Of a stretch of 46,474 nt of DNA, positions 17,217 through 25,388 are shown in pieces. Location of the stretch: contig SYFT01000074.1 in assembly GCA_005799825.1 (NCBI GenBank), positions 1-46,474 on the forward strand, given 5' to 3'. Both the position numbers and the translations under genes were made by a program. This DNA is from Acidobacteriota bacterium (lineage in GTDB: Bacteria > Acidobacteriota > Vicinamibacteria > Vicinamibacterales > SCN-69-37). The notes below the pieces were generated by a model, which did not search any database, had not been told where the DNA came from, and saw only the letters and a program-made list of their open reading frames with translations. Positions within the stretch are counted from its first letter, which is position 1. Each line of letters starts with the position of its first letter.

Positions 17217-18253
17217 CGGTCGTTCTCCCGGCGAAGAGCGAGCCCGACAGCCACAGTAAACGCCGGACCGTCGAGTTCGGCGCCGATGGCGCGCTGCGGT
17301 CGGGCGATCTGGCGGAACGGGTCGCACCACTCCACCGTCGTCTGGAACTCCTCGTCGAGCAGCGTGCTGAGGCCCTCGATGCGGCAGGCGCCACCAGACA
17401 AGACAATGCGGCTGAGCGCCCCCGGGCTGGCCGTGCTCCAGTAGAAGTCCAGAGTCTTGCGAATTTCGGTGATGAGTTGCAGGTGCACGTCACGGAGCAC
17501 CCCAGCCACACCGGTGTCGCCATTGCTCTTGTGTCCGTGGAGAATGCGGCGTGCGGCCGCCGGATCCAGGCCCACCTCCCGTTCGAGCGCGGTGACGTAG
17601 GCTGCACCGCCGACGCCCAGGTCGCGGGTGCACACCAGTTGCCCCTGCTCGAGGACACAGACGATGGTGGCGTTTCTGCCGATGTGGACCAGCACTGATA
17701 CGGCGTCGGCCCGATGGGGATAGTTCACCTCGTAGGCGTTGGCCAACGCGAAGGCCTCGACGTCGAGAATGGCCGGCCGGCGTCCGGTGGCTGTGGCTAT
17801 CGCTACCCGTTCTTCGGCTCGGTCTCGTCTGGCCGCCACCAGGAGGATGTCGAGGGCGTCGGCCGACAGCGCCGTGGCCTGCCCGTTGAGCACCTGGTAG
17901 TCGAGTTGTACGTCGGTCAGCGCGAACGGGATGTACTGCTCGGCCTCCCAGGGTATCGCCTCGGCCAATTCCTTCTGGTCCATGGGCGGCAGCGCCAGGC
18001 GCTTGACGATGACGGCTTGTCCGGAGACGGCGGCTGCGATGTGAGCCCGGCGGAGCCCAAGGGTATCCAGGAGCGCGGCGGCGGTCTCACTCACCTGTTC
18101 CTGGGTCACGCGGTCCCCAGGCGGCAAGGGGGCCTCGCCGGCGGCCAGCAGCGTCCAGCCACGGCGGTTCTGACGTAAAGCCACGGCTTTGACGGCATGC
18201 GATCCAAGATCGAGTCCGACGACGGGTGGCCGGAAGGCGGAGAGAAGTCCCAT
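17213..18253 (-). CDS. pilM: Type IV pilus actin-like assembly ATPase-fold protein PilM
   Basis: Cytoplasmic actin-like protein that binds PilN's N terminus. Visible motifs: VVGLDLGSHAVKAVAL (phosphate 1), MDQKELAEAIPWEAEQYIPF typical of PilM, VLVHIGRNATIVCVL (phosphate 2) and IVLSGGACRIEGL (adenosine motif). 346 residues. First gene of the minus-strand run that includes pilN-Q and, further down, accB/accC. It is divergent from rplM with 255 bases between; I see no convincing promoter or ribosome-binding site before ATG 18253. Confidence 0.93.
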   Translation of the reverse strand: MGLLSAFRPPVVGLDLGSHAVKAVALRQNRRGWTLLAAGEAPLPPGDRVTQEQVSETAAALLDTLGLRRAHIAAAVSGQAVIVKRLALPPMDQKELAEAIPWEAEQYIPFALTDVQLDYQVLNGQATALSADALDILLVAARRDRAEERVAIATATGRRPAILDVEAFALANAYEVNYPHRADAVSVLVHIGRNATIVCVLEQGQLVCTRDLGVGGAAYVTALEREVGLDPAAARRILHGHKSNGDTGVAGVLRDVHLQLITEIRKTLDFYWSTASPGALSRIVLSGGACRIEGLSTLLDEEFQTTVEWCDPFRQIARPQRAIGAELDGPAFTVAVGLALRRENDR

Positions 18254-18440
18254 TACGCACTAGGGACTGGCAAGGCTGATGCCAAGTGCTCAGACGTGCC
18301 TCTCTGCCCGAGAGCAAGGCCCTGTCCCGTAATCAGCGACCCGGTTAACCCGCCCATTCTTGTGCGCGACTTGCATTTTCGTTAGCGGGACGGGAATAGC
18401 AGACGGTTCCCGGTTTGGTTCGGGTTCAGGGCCGGATTGA

Positions 18441-18469
18441 TTGACATTTCTGCACGGCGTCGCTATTCT
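18441..18469 (+). promoter_or_regulatory. Sigma70-type promoter of the rplM-rpsI-rpsB-tsf operon
   Basis: TTGACA (18441-18446), a 17-base spacer and TATTCT (18464-18469). The -35 is perfect and the -10 matches four of six including the key first A and last T. The predicted start leaves a leader of about 32 bases to the rplM ATG at 18509, with an AAGGGAAG ribosome-binding site. The rest of the 255-base gap back to pilM (18254-18440) holds no gene that I can find. Confidence 0.78.
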
Positions 18470-18508
18470 TTTGGTTTGCCGTCCTCTGGATCCGGCTGAA
18501 AGGGAAGC

Positions 18509-18940
18509 ATGGGTACGTTTACGCCATCCGCCAAGGTCGTGACTCGGCTGTGGCATGTTATTGACGCAGACGGACTGGTTCTGGGGCGCATCGCGACCCA
18601 GGCGGCCCGTTTGCTGCAAGGCAAACACAAGGCGGAGTGGACGCCGTTTCTTGACCGTGGCGATCACGTGATCGTGGTGAACGCGTCGAAGGTCAAACTG
18701 ACGGGCAAGAAAGAAGAGCAGAAGTTGTACCGCTACCACAGCGGCTACGAGGGTGGGCTCCGCGAGGAGCGCGCCAGGATTGTGCGCCAGAAGGATTCGC
18801 GGCGCATCGTTGAAGAAGCCGTGCGCGGCATGCTTCCGAAGACGAAGCTGGGCACGGCGATGTACGGCAAATTGAAGGTGTACGCCAAGGGCGAGCACCC
18901 GCATGCGGCACAGCAGCCGCGCAAGCTTGAGGTAGCGTAA
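18509..18940 (+). CDS. rplM: Ribosomal protein uL13
   Basis: 50S subunit assembly protein that binds 23S rRNA early. 143 residues, normal length, with [27 protein letters not shown] at the N terminus, the [17 protein letters not shown] block and the end [16 protein letters not shown] 18509 follows AAGGGAAG. First gene of a translation operon, 2 bases before rpsI as in most bacteria. No L13-leader-like structure is evident in the short leader. Confidence 0.98.
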   Translation: MGTFTPSAKVVTRLWHVIDADGLVLGRIATQAARLLQGKHKAEWTPFLDRGDHVIVVNASKVKLTGKKEEQKLYRYHSGYEGGLREERARIVRQKDSRRIVEEAVRGMLPKTKLGTAMYGKLKVYAKGEHPHAAQQPRKLEVA

Positions 18941-18942
18941 CC

Positions 18943-19338
18943 GTGGCAGCAGCAACTCAGTTCTACGGCACGGGGCGCCGCAAGACTTCAACCGCCCGTG
19001 TGTTCCTTCGTCCCGGTGGCGGTGCCATCACTGTCAACGCCAAACCCGTGGAAGTAGCCTTCCCCACCGAAACGCTGCGCCTCGTGATTCGGCACCCGCT
19101 GGTGGCGACCGAAACCACAGAGAAGTTTGACGTCATGGCGACGACCGTCGGCGGCGGCGTGGCGGGCCAGGCCGGGGCGCTGCGCCTGGGCATTGCGCGG
19201 GCCTTGCTCGAGTTCAACGAGGAGTTGCGTTCGTCGCTCCGCAAAGAAGGTCTCTTGACGCGCGACCCGCGCGCCAAGGAACGTAAGAAGTACGGCCAGA
19301 AGGGCGCTCGCAAGCGCTTCCAGTTCAGTAAGCGTTAA
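18943..19338 (+). CDS. rpsI: Ribosomal protein uS9
   Basis: 30S head protein whose C-terminal tail reaches the P-site tRNA. 131 residues: [19 protein letters not shown] at the N terminus, the [20 protein letters not shown] core, and the basic end [27 protein letters not shown], about complete with the final conserved Lys-Arg. GTG start at 18943, 2 bases after the rplM stop. Confidence 0.98.
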   Translation: MAAATQFYGTGRRKTSTARVFLRPGGGAITVNAKPVEVAFPTETLRLVIRHPLVATETTEKFDVMATTVGGGVAGQAGALRLGIARALLEFNEELRSSLRKEGLLTRDPRAKERKKYGQKGARKRFQFSKR

Positions 19339-19362
19339 CTTTTACACGAGACGAGGCAGTCT

Positions 19363-20136
19363 TTGAGTTCGATTGCAATGAAGGATTTGCTCGAAGCGGG
19401 CGTCCACTTCGGCCACCAAACCAAACGCTGGAATCCGAAGATGAAGCCCTTCATCTTCGGCGAGCGCAACGGCATCTACATCATTGATTTGGGGCGCACC
19501 TCGCGGCTCTACAAGGAAGCCGCGCAGTTCACCACCAACACCGCCGCGCAGGGGGGCACTTTCCTGTTCGTAGGCACCAAGCGCCAGGCGCAGGACGCCA
19601 TTGCCGAAGAGGCGCAGCGCTGCGGGATGTTTTTCGTCAACCAGCGATGGCTCGGCGGCCTGCTGACCAACTTCTCCACCATCCAGCGATCGCTTGGACG
19701 GCTGCGGGAGTTGGAAGCGATGACCACCGACGGGCGGTACGACACCCTCTCGAAGAAGGAAATCGCCCGGCTCGACAAGGAGCGCCGCAAGCTCTCAAAG
19801 AATCTCGACGGCATTCGCGGTATGAGCCGGTTGCCCGACGCGCTGTTCATCGTGGACACGCGCAACGAACAAATTGCGGTGGACGAAGCCCGCAAGCTCA
19901 AGATTCCGGTGATTGGCGTGGTGGATACCAACTGCGACCCCGATCAGGTGGACTACGTGATTCCGGGCAATGACGACGCGCTGCGGTCGATTCGGCTGTT
20001 CGCGGCCGGCATCGCCGATGCGATCCTCGCGGGTCGCGGCATTGCGGAGTCGGCCGCAGCGGAAGAAATGCCCGCCGCGCCGGTCAAGCCGGCAGCGGTC
20101 GACACAGCCGCCGTCGCCCCTACTCCGTCGGCGTAA
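19363..20136 (+). CDS. rpsB: Ribosomal protein uS2
   Basis: 30S subunit protein needed for bS1 docking. The N terminus [22 protein letters not shown] and the blocks [35 protein letters not shown] and [26 protein letters not shown] are diagnostic. A TTG at 19363 (6 bases after GAGG) is preferred over the in-frame ATG 19378 because uS2 usually has about five residues before [12 protein letters not shown]. The C terminus has an Ala/Pro-rich extension (about the last 30 residues). 24 bases after rpsI; followed by a hairpin, then tsf. Confidence 0.97.
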   Translation: MSSIAMKDLLEAGVHFGHQTKRWNPKMKPFIFGERNGIYIIDLGRTSRLYKEAAQFTTNTAAQGGTFLFVGTKRQAQDAIAEEAQRCGMFFVNQRWLGGLLTNFSTIQRSLGRLRELEAMTTDGRYDTLSKKEIARLDKERRKLSKNLDGIRGMSRLPDALFIVDTRNEQIAVDEARKLKIPVIGVVDTNCDPDQVDYVIPGNDDALRSIRLFAAGIADAILAGRGIAESAAAEEMPAAPVKPAAVDTAAVAPTPSA

Positions 20137-20179
20137 GGACGCGCCTGCTGGCGCGACTCGAACTTCTCAAGACAGGAAG

Positions 20180-20201
20180 CGCCGGTCTGCCAAGGCCGGC
20201 G
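20180..20201 (+). terminator. GC-rich hairpin between rpsB and tsf, possible attenuator
   Basis: CGCCGG (20180-20185) pairs with CCGGCG (20196-20201) across a 10-base loop, followed by GTTTCTGTT, a poor U-tract. It lies in the 96-base gap between rpsB and tsf. In other bacteria partial termination between these genes lowers tsf expression; here the short T-run makes termination inefficient at best. Confidence 0.4.
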
Positions 20202-20235
20202 TTTCTGTTGGTGTAGTACCAGGTGAGGATGAATG

Positions 20236-20835
20236 ATGTCCGTTGAAATCAGCGCAAAGTTGGTAAAGACCCTCCGCGACCAGACCGGCGCGGGCATGAT
20301 GGAGTGCAAGGCGGCCTTGGTGGAGTCGGGCGGCGACCTCGAAGCCGCGCTCACGGTGCTGCGCAAGCGCGGCCTCGCGCAGGCGGCCAAGAAGATGGGC
20401 CGATCGACCTCCGAAGGCGTCATTAACTCGTACATCCACATGGGCGGCAAGATTGGCGTGCTCGTGGAGGTCAATTGCGAGTCGGACTTTGTGGCCCGCA
20501 CCGACGACTTCCAGGCTCTCGTGAAGGAAGTGGCGATGCACATCGCCGCCGCCAGCCCCCTGTACGCGCGGCGCGAGGACGTGCCGGCCGACGTGCTCGA
20601 GCGCGAGCGCGCGATCTACCGCGCGCAGATGGAAAGCTCCGGCAAGCCGGCGAACGTGATCGAGAAGATCATCGAAGGCAAGGTCGGCGCCTACTACGAG
20701 CAGTTCGTACTGCTTGATCAGCCGTCGATTCGCGACCCCAAGGTCACGATCGGCCAGGTGGTGACGGCCGCCATTGCGAAGCTCGGCGAGAATGTGGCGA
20801 TTCCCCGGTTCGCCCGCTTCAAGCTCGGCCAATAG
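20236..20835 (+). CDS. tsf: Elongation factor Ts, short form
   Basis: Nucleotide exchange factor for EF-Tu. The N-terminal UBA-like domain is clear (LVKTLRDQTGAGMMECKAALVESGGDLEAA), followed by the core SYIHMGGKIGVLVEVNCESDFVARTDDF with the TDF-type signature, and the tail VTIGQVVTAAIAKLGENVAIPRFARFKLG. At about 199 residues it is the short form, lacking the second half of the dimerisation subdomain that E. coli (283 aa) has. Two ATGs stand in tandem (20233, 20236); the second has the better distance (7 bases) from GAGG. Confidence 0.96.
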   Translation: MSVEISAKLVKTLRDQTGAGMMECKAALVESGGDLEAALTVLRKRGLAQAAKKMGRSTSEGVINSYIHMGGKIGVLVEVNCESDFVARTDDFQALVKEVAMHIAAASPLYARREDVPADVLERERAIYRAQMESSGKPANVIEKIIEGKVGAYYEQFVLLDQPSIRDPKVTIGQVVTAAIAKLGENVAIPRFARFKLGQ

Positions 20836-21244
20836 CACGCGCAGTTCCCGCGCGGCCTCCATTCGCGCGCGCCTCCCCATTCGTGCGCGCCCCAATTGAG
20901 GGTTGAGGATTGGGCGATTGAGGATCGGGATGACTCGATTGCTGATCTGGGATTGAGGGTGGGAATTGTCCGATGGCCTGATGGCCTGATGGCCTGATGC
21001 TGGGATAGCTGATCGCTGATGGTGCGATGGACAATCCGGCCATCCCCATCCGGACAATCGCCCAATCCGGCAGTCCCCCAATCCCAAGATCCCGCCATCC
21101 CTCAATTCCCATCAGCGACCAGCAATCAGCAGTCCGTCCCATCCCGATCCTCAATCGCTCATTCCTCATTCCTCATTCCTCAATAGCTTCATCGATAGTT
21201 GGGTCGCCGATTGGATCGGCTGATTGGATTGTCGGCGGCGCAGG
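20836..21244. repeat. Repeat-rich intergenic spacer between tsf and pyrH (nested inverted and tandem repeats)
   Basis: A roughly 410-base stretch with no credible gene, dominated by GATTG/GATGG words in the left half and their complements in the right. Exact arms GCGATTGAGGATCGGGATG at 20914-20932 recur inverted at 21140-21158. An inner pair lies at 20965-20976 and 21046-21058 (one extra base). Tandem repeats: GATGGCCT three times (20972-20995) and ATTCCTC three times (21161-21181). GGACAATC is repeated directly at 21029 and 21052. Open frames here are low-complexity and have no protein character. It separates pyrH from tsf, genes often co-transcribed. Confidence 0.75.
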
Positions 21245-21975
<731 letters not shown>

Positions 21976-22006
21976 CGATCTGATCGTTTTTTTCCTGGAG
22001 CCTCGT

Positions 22007-22576
22007 ATGGACGTCACCGACCTCAAAGGACTGAATGCCGAAGTCACCGCGCGGATGGATGGCGCAATCGAACACGTGCGCAAGGAACTGGCCGGCCTGC
22101 GCACCGGGCGCGCGTCGATTTCCATCCTCGATCCCGTGCACGTAGAAGCCTATGGCTCGCTGATGCCGCTCAACCAGGTGGCACAACTCTCGGTACCCGA
22201 ACCCTCGTTGATCGTGGCGCAGCCCTTTGACCCGTCGCTGACGGCGGCCATTGAACGCGCCGTGCAGAAGAGCAACCTCGGCCTCAATCCGGCCTCGGAC
22301 GGCAAAGTCATCCGGATTCCGATTCCGTCGCTCACCGAAGAACGCCGCAAGGAAATGTCGAGGCTGATGCACAAATACACCGAAGAAGGCCGCAACGCCG
22401 TGCGCCAGATTCGTCGCGATGCGAACGACAAGCTGAAGAAGTTCCTCAAGGACCACGCCATTTCGGAAGACGATGAGCGCCGCGGCCTCGAGGATGTGCA
22501 ACGCATTACCGATCAGAAGATTGGCCACATCGACGAGTTGCAGAAGAAGAAAGATCTCGACCTACTCGGCAAGTAG
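22007..22576 (+). CDS. frr: Ribosome recycling factor
   Basis: Splits post-termination ribosomes together with EF-G. 189 residues, typical. Three-helix bundle signatures: ELAGLRTGRASISILDPVHVEAYGS, the PLNQVAQLSVPEPSLIVAQPFD hinge region, and LTEERRKEMSRLMHKYTEEGRNAVRQIRRDAND. ATG 22007 follows GGAG. Second gene of the pyrH-frr-thrC-asparaginase run, with only 2 bases before thrC. Confidence 0.97.
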   Translation: MDVTDLKGLNAEVTARMDGAIEHVRKELAGLRTGRASISILDPVHVEAYGSLMPLNQVAQLSVPEPSLIVAQPFDPSLTAAIERAVQKSNLGLNPASDGKVIRIPIPSLTEERRKEMSRLMHKYTEEGRNAVRQIRRDANDKLKKFLKDHAISEDDERRGLEDVQRITDQKIGHIDELQKKKDLDLLGK

Positions 22577-22578
22577 CC

Positions 22579-23757
22579 GTGGCCTCGTACTTCAGCCATC
22601 TCGAGTGTTCGGTGCCCTGCGGGGCGCCGCCATCTGATCCCCGCACGGTGCAGCACCTCTGCGCCTGCGGGATGCCGCTGCTCGCTCGGTACGATCTCGC
22701 GCGCGCACGGGCGTGGTCCCGGTCGTCGCTCACGGGTCGCGAGGCGTCCATGTGGCGCTACCACGAGCTGATGCCTCTGCTCGACGACGAAACGCCGGTG
22801 ACGCTGGGCGAAGGCTGGACGCCGATGATCGAGGCCACACGGCTGGGCGAGTCGCTGGGCCTGTCGCGGCTCCTCATCAAAGACGAGTCGCTCAACCCCA
22901 CCAACTCATTCAAGGCCCGGGGACTCTCGGCCGCGGTGACCCGCGCGCACCACCTGGGCGCCAAGGTGCTGTCGATTCCGACGGCCGGCAACGCGGGCAA
23001 TGCGATGGCCGCGTACGCCGCACGGGCCGGAATGGAAGCGCGCGTCTTCATGCCGCGCGATGTGAAGCGGCCGTTCATCCGGGAATGCGAGCTGTACGGA
23101 GCGCACGTGACGCTGGTTGATGGCTTGATCACCGACGCGGGACGCATCGCCGCCGAAACCGGCAAGCCGCTGGGATGGTACGACGTCTCCACCTTAAAAG
23201 AGCCCTATCGCATCGAAGGCAAAAAAACGATGGGGTACGAAGTGGCGGAACAGCTGGGTTGGGAACTGCCCGACTGGATCATCTACCCCACCGGTGGCGG
23301 CACGGGCATGGTCGGCATGTGGAAGGCCTTTGCTGAAATGTCGGCGCTCGGCTGGATCGATCCCGTGAAGCGGCCGAAGATGGTGACGGTGCAAGCCGCC
23401 GGGTGCGCCCCGATCATCCGCGCGTTTGATGAAGGTACGGAGAAAGCCGCGCCGTGGGAAAACGCCCATACCGTGGCCGACGGCCTGCGTGTGCCCCGGG
23501 CCATCGGCGACTTTCTGGTGCTGCGTGCCGTGCGCGAGAGCGGCGGCGCTGCGGTCGCGGTCTCGGACGAAGACATGGTCACCGGCATGCGCGACATCGG
23601 GCGGCTCGAAGGCGTGAGCGCGGCCCCAGAAGGCGGCGCGGCGCTGCACGCGCTTCGCACGCTCATCGCATCCGGCCGCGTGTTGCCCGACGACCGCGTC
23701 GTGCTCTTTAATACCGGCGGCGCCCTGAAGTACCTCGACGTGCTCGAAAGCCATTGA
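22579..23757 (+). CDS. thrC: Threonine synthase with N-terminal Cys knuckle
   Basis: PLP enzyme converting O-phosphohomoserine to threonine. 392 residues. Cys10, Cys14, Cys28 and Cys30 form a probable zinc knuckle as in the archaeal/cyanobacterial ThrC class. The PLP Lys is in NPTNSFKARG; substrate loop SIPTAGNAGNAMAAYA; PLP phosphate loop YPTGGGTGMVGMWKA; final VVLFNTGGALKY. GTG 22579 starts 2 bases after frr. A related PLP lyase family cannot be fully excluded, but the zinc knuckle and loops favour ThrC. Confidence 0.9.
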   Translation: MASYFSHLECSVPCGAPPSDPRTVQHLCACGMPLLARYDLARARAWSRSSLTGREASMWRYHELMPLLDDETPVTLGEGWTPMIEATRLGESLGLSRLLIKDESLNPTNSFKARGLSAAVTRAHHLGAKVLSIPTAGNAGNAMAAYAARAGMEARVFMPRDVKRPFIRECELYGAHVTLVDGLITDAGRIAAETGKPLGWYDVSTLKEPYRIEGKKTMGYEVAEQLGWELPDWIIYPTGGGTGMVGMWKAFAEMSALGWIDPVKRPKMVTVQAAGCAPIIRAFDEGTEKAAPWENAHTVADGLRVPRAIGDFLVLRAVRESGGAAVAVSDEDMVTGMRDIGRLEGVSAAPEGGAALHALRTLIASGRVLPDDRVVLFNTGGALKYLDVLESH

Positions 23758-24761
23758 TGATCGGCGTGCTGTTCACGGGCGGCACCATTTCAATGCGGAT
23801 CGACCCGACCACGGGCGCCGCCGTGCCCGCGCTAGGCGCGACCGAGATCCTCGCGCAGGTGCCGCAACTGCGCGGCGTGGCTGAATTCGAAACCGAAGAC
23901 TTTTCGCGCATGCCAGGTCCGCATGTGACGCCCGAACAGATGTGGCGGCTGGCCCGGCGCGCTGCGGCATGGCTGGAACGGCCCGACATCGACGGGTTAG
24001 TCATCACACACGGTACCGACACTATCGAGGAAACCGCGTTCCTGCTCGACCTCGTACTCACCTCCGACAAACCCGTAGTACTCGTGGGGGCGATGCGCAC
24101 CGTATCAGACCCGAGTTGGGACGGCCCAGCCAACCTGCTCGGCGCAGCACGTGTGGCCGCCTCTCCCGCCGCCCGCGGACTCGGCATCCTCGTCGTCATG
24201 GACGACCTGATCCTGCCAGCGCGCGAAGTGCGGAAGGTGCATACGGAGAGCTCGAACGCCTTCGCCTCGCCCGAGTTCGGTCCCCTCGGCGTGATTGATG
24301 CGGGGACCGTCCTCTTCCGCCGAAGCCCGCCCGCACGACACACGTGGCGCGACACCAGAGCCGACCAGGGTCTGCGTGTGGAACGACTGGAAACTCGAGT
24401 GGGCCTGTTGCAGGTGTACACGGGCATGGCGGCTCAGGTGGTTGATGCCCATGTGGCGGGCGACACCCAGGGCCTGGCCATCATTGCGTTTGGCCGCGGC
24501 AACATCCCGCCCGCCATCGTACCGCCACTTGCGGACGCCATCACGCGTGGCGTGATGGTCACGGTGTCATCGCGCTGCCTCTCAGGCCGTGTCTCGGCCC
24601 GGTACGGCTACGACGGCGGCGGGCTGGGGCTCGCCAGAGCCGGCGCGTTGCTCGTGGGTGAGCTGTCAGGAGCCAAAGCGCGCCTGCTCCAAATGGTGGC
24701 GCTCGGCGGCACCACGGACCGCGCGGCCGCCGCGAAGTTGGTGCAGCAACTCACGCGATAG
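23757..24761 (+). CDS. L-asparaginase, type I/II fold
   Basis: Hydrolyses asparagine to aspartate and ammonia. Both catalytic threonine motifs are present: FTGGTISM near residue 8 and VITHGTDTIEETAF with the Thr-Asp pair. Further family blocks: PVVLVGAMR, DGPANLLGAARVA and GRGNIPP. No signal peptide, so probably cytosolic. 334 residues. The ATG shares one base with the thrC stop (TGATG). Together with thrC it suggests amino acid turnover linked to a translation operon. Ends at a REP-like hairpin facing the PepSY gene. Confidence 0.92.
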   Translation: MIGVLFTGGTISMRIDPTTGAAVPALGATEILAQVPQLRGVAEFETEDFSRMPGPHVTPEQMWRLARRAAAWLERPDIDGLVITHGTDTIEETAFLLDLVLTSDKPVVLVGAMRTVSDPSWDGPANLLGAARVAASPAARGLGILVVMDDLILPAREVRKVHTESSNAFASPEFGPLGVIDAGTVLFRRSPPARHTWRDTRADQGLRVERLETRVGLLQVYTGMAAQVVDAHVAGDTQGLAIIAFGRGNIPPAIVPPLADAITRGVMVTVSSRCLSGRVSARYGYDGGGLGLARAGALLVGELSGAKARLLQMVALGGTTDRAAAAKLVQQLTR

Positions 24762-24762
24762 A

Positions 24763-24792
24763 CTCGGGCGTGTGGACCAGCCCGAGCTACGT
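24763..24792 (-). repeat. REP-like single unit between asparaginase and PepSY genes
   Basis: Read on the minus strand it begins ACGTAGCTCGGGCTGGTCC and agrees with the left unit at 5614-5643 at 27 of 30 positions. CTCGGGC (24763-24769) pairs with GCCCGAG (24780-24786) over a 10-base loop, with GTAG ahead of the hairpin as in REP elements. Here too the element supplies the stop codon of the minus-strand gene (ACG TAG) at a convergent junction, and it may act as a terminator in both directions. Confidence 0.7.
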
Positions 24793-25323
24793 TCCGGCGG
24801 CCGCCGCGCGGCGGCGCCGCACCTTGCGGCGATTGAGGAGCGGATAGATCCACATCCACATCCCGCTGCCCCACAAAAACAACAGCACACACGCAGACGG
24901 CAGGACGACCCCCAACTTCACCCAGTCGCCGAAGATTGATCCGTCGTGGATCGTCTCGATCCAGTCGCTGCGCCGATACGCCACCTGCATGACGCGGCCG
25001 GTACCCAGGTCCACCTGCACCTCATAGCCATTGTGGAGGATGGCCTTGGCCACACCCCGGTCTGGCCGTACATCGAGGCGCTTGATGTCCTCCCATGTCT
25101 GCACAACCACCTGCGGATGGGCGTGGTCGCGAATCGCTTTCAGGATGTCGCTCAATTCGATGACCGGCGCCTGTGTGGAGCCGCGCTGCTCTACAGGTTG
25201 GACCCACGCCCAGTGTTTTTTCATCTGCAGGAAGAGACCGGTGACGATCAGCGTCAGCAAGGGGACCGCGATGATGGCCGCTCCCCAATAGTGCAGCTTT
25301 CGATTCAGGACATTGCCGTGCAT
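24787..25323 (-). CDS. PepSY-domain membrane protein
   Basis: 178 residues: an N-terminal membrane helix (about 12-34, YWGAAIIAVPLLTLIVTGLFLQM), a periplasmic PepSY-like domain (about 60-120, ILHNGYEVQVDLGTGRVMQVAYR), then a second helix (about 137-162) and a basic tail. Members occur near iron-uptake or redox systems, but no such gene is adjacent; pfkA is upstream on the same strand. ATG 25323 has no ribosome-binding site and lies directly downstream of a GT-repeat tract on the opposite strand. The C-terminal Thr and stop come from the REP-like unit. Confidence 0.8.
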   Translation of the reverse strand: MHGNVLNRKLHYWGAAIIAVPLLTLIVTGLFLQMKKHWAWVQPVEQRGSTQAPVIELSDILKAIRDHAHPQVVVQTWEDIKRLDVRPDRGVAKAILHNGYEVQVDLGTGRVMQVAYRRSDWIETIHDGSIFGDWVKLGVVLPSACVLLFLWGSGMWMWIYPLLNRRKVRRRRAAAAGT

Positions 25324-25325
25324 GC

Positions 25326-25340
25326 GTGTGTGTGTGTGTG
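25326..25340. repeat. (GT)7 dinucleotide tract just upstream of the PepSY start
   Basis: Fifteen bases of alternating G and T lie 2 bases upstream of the PepSY ATG, read as a CA tract on the coding strand. A TAGGAT -10-like box precedes the tract. Such tracts are rare in GC-rich genomes and can change length by slippage. Confidence 0.7.
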
Positions 25341-25388
25341 ATCCTAGGCAGCCGCTCTCACCTACTACCAGCGGCCGTAGAGTGCCGC

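Noticed and set aside
18257-18285. TTGGCA-17-TAGTGC as a pilM promoter
   Set aside because: The -10 match is poor and ends only 3 bases before the ATG, so transcription would start inside the gene.
20718-21169. Minus-strand open frames over the tsf-pyrH spacer
   Set aside because: Their peptides are low-complexity translations of the GATTG/GATGG repeats (runs of IRPSGHQAI type), so they are not genes.
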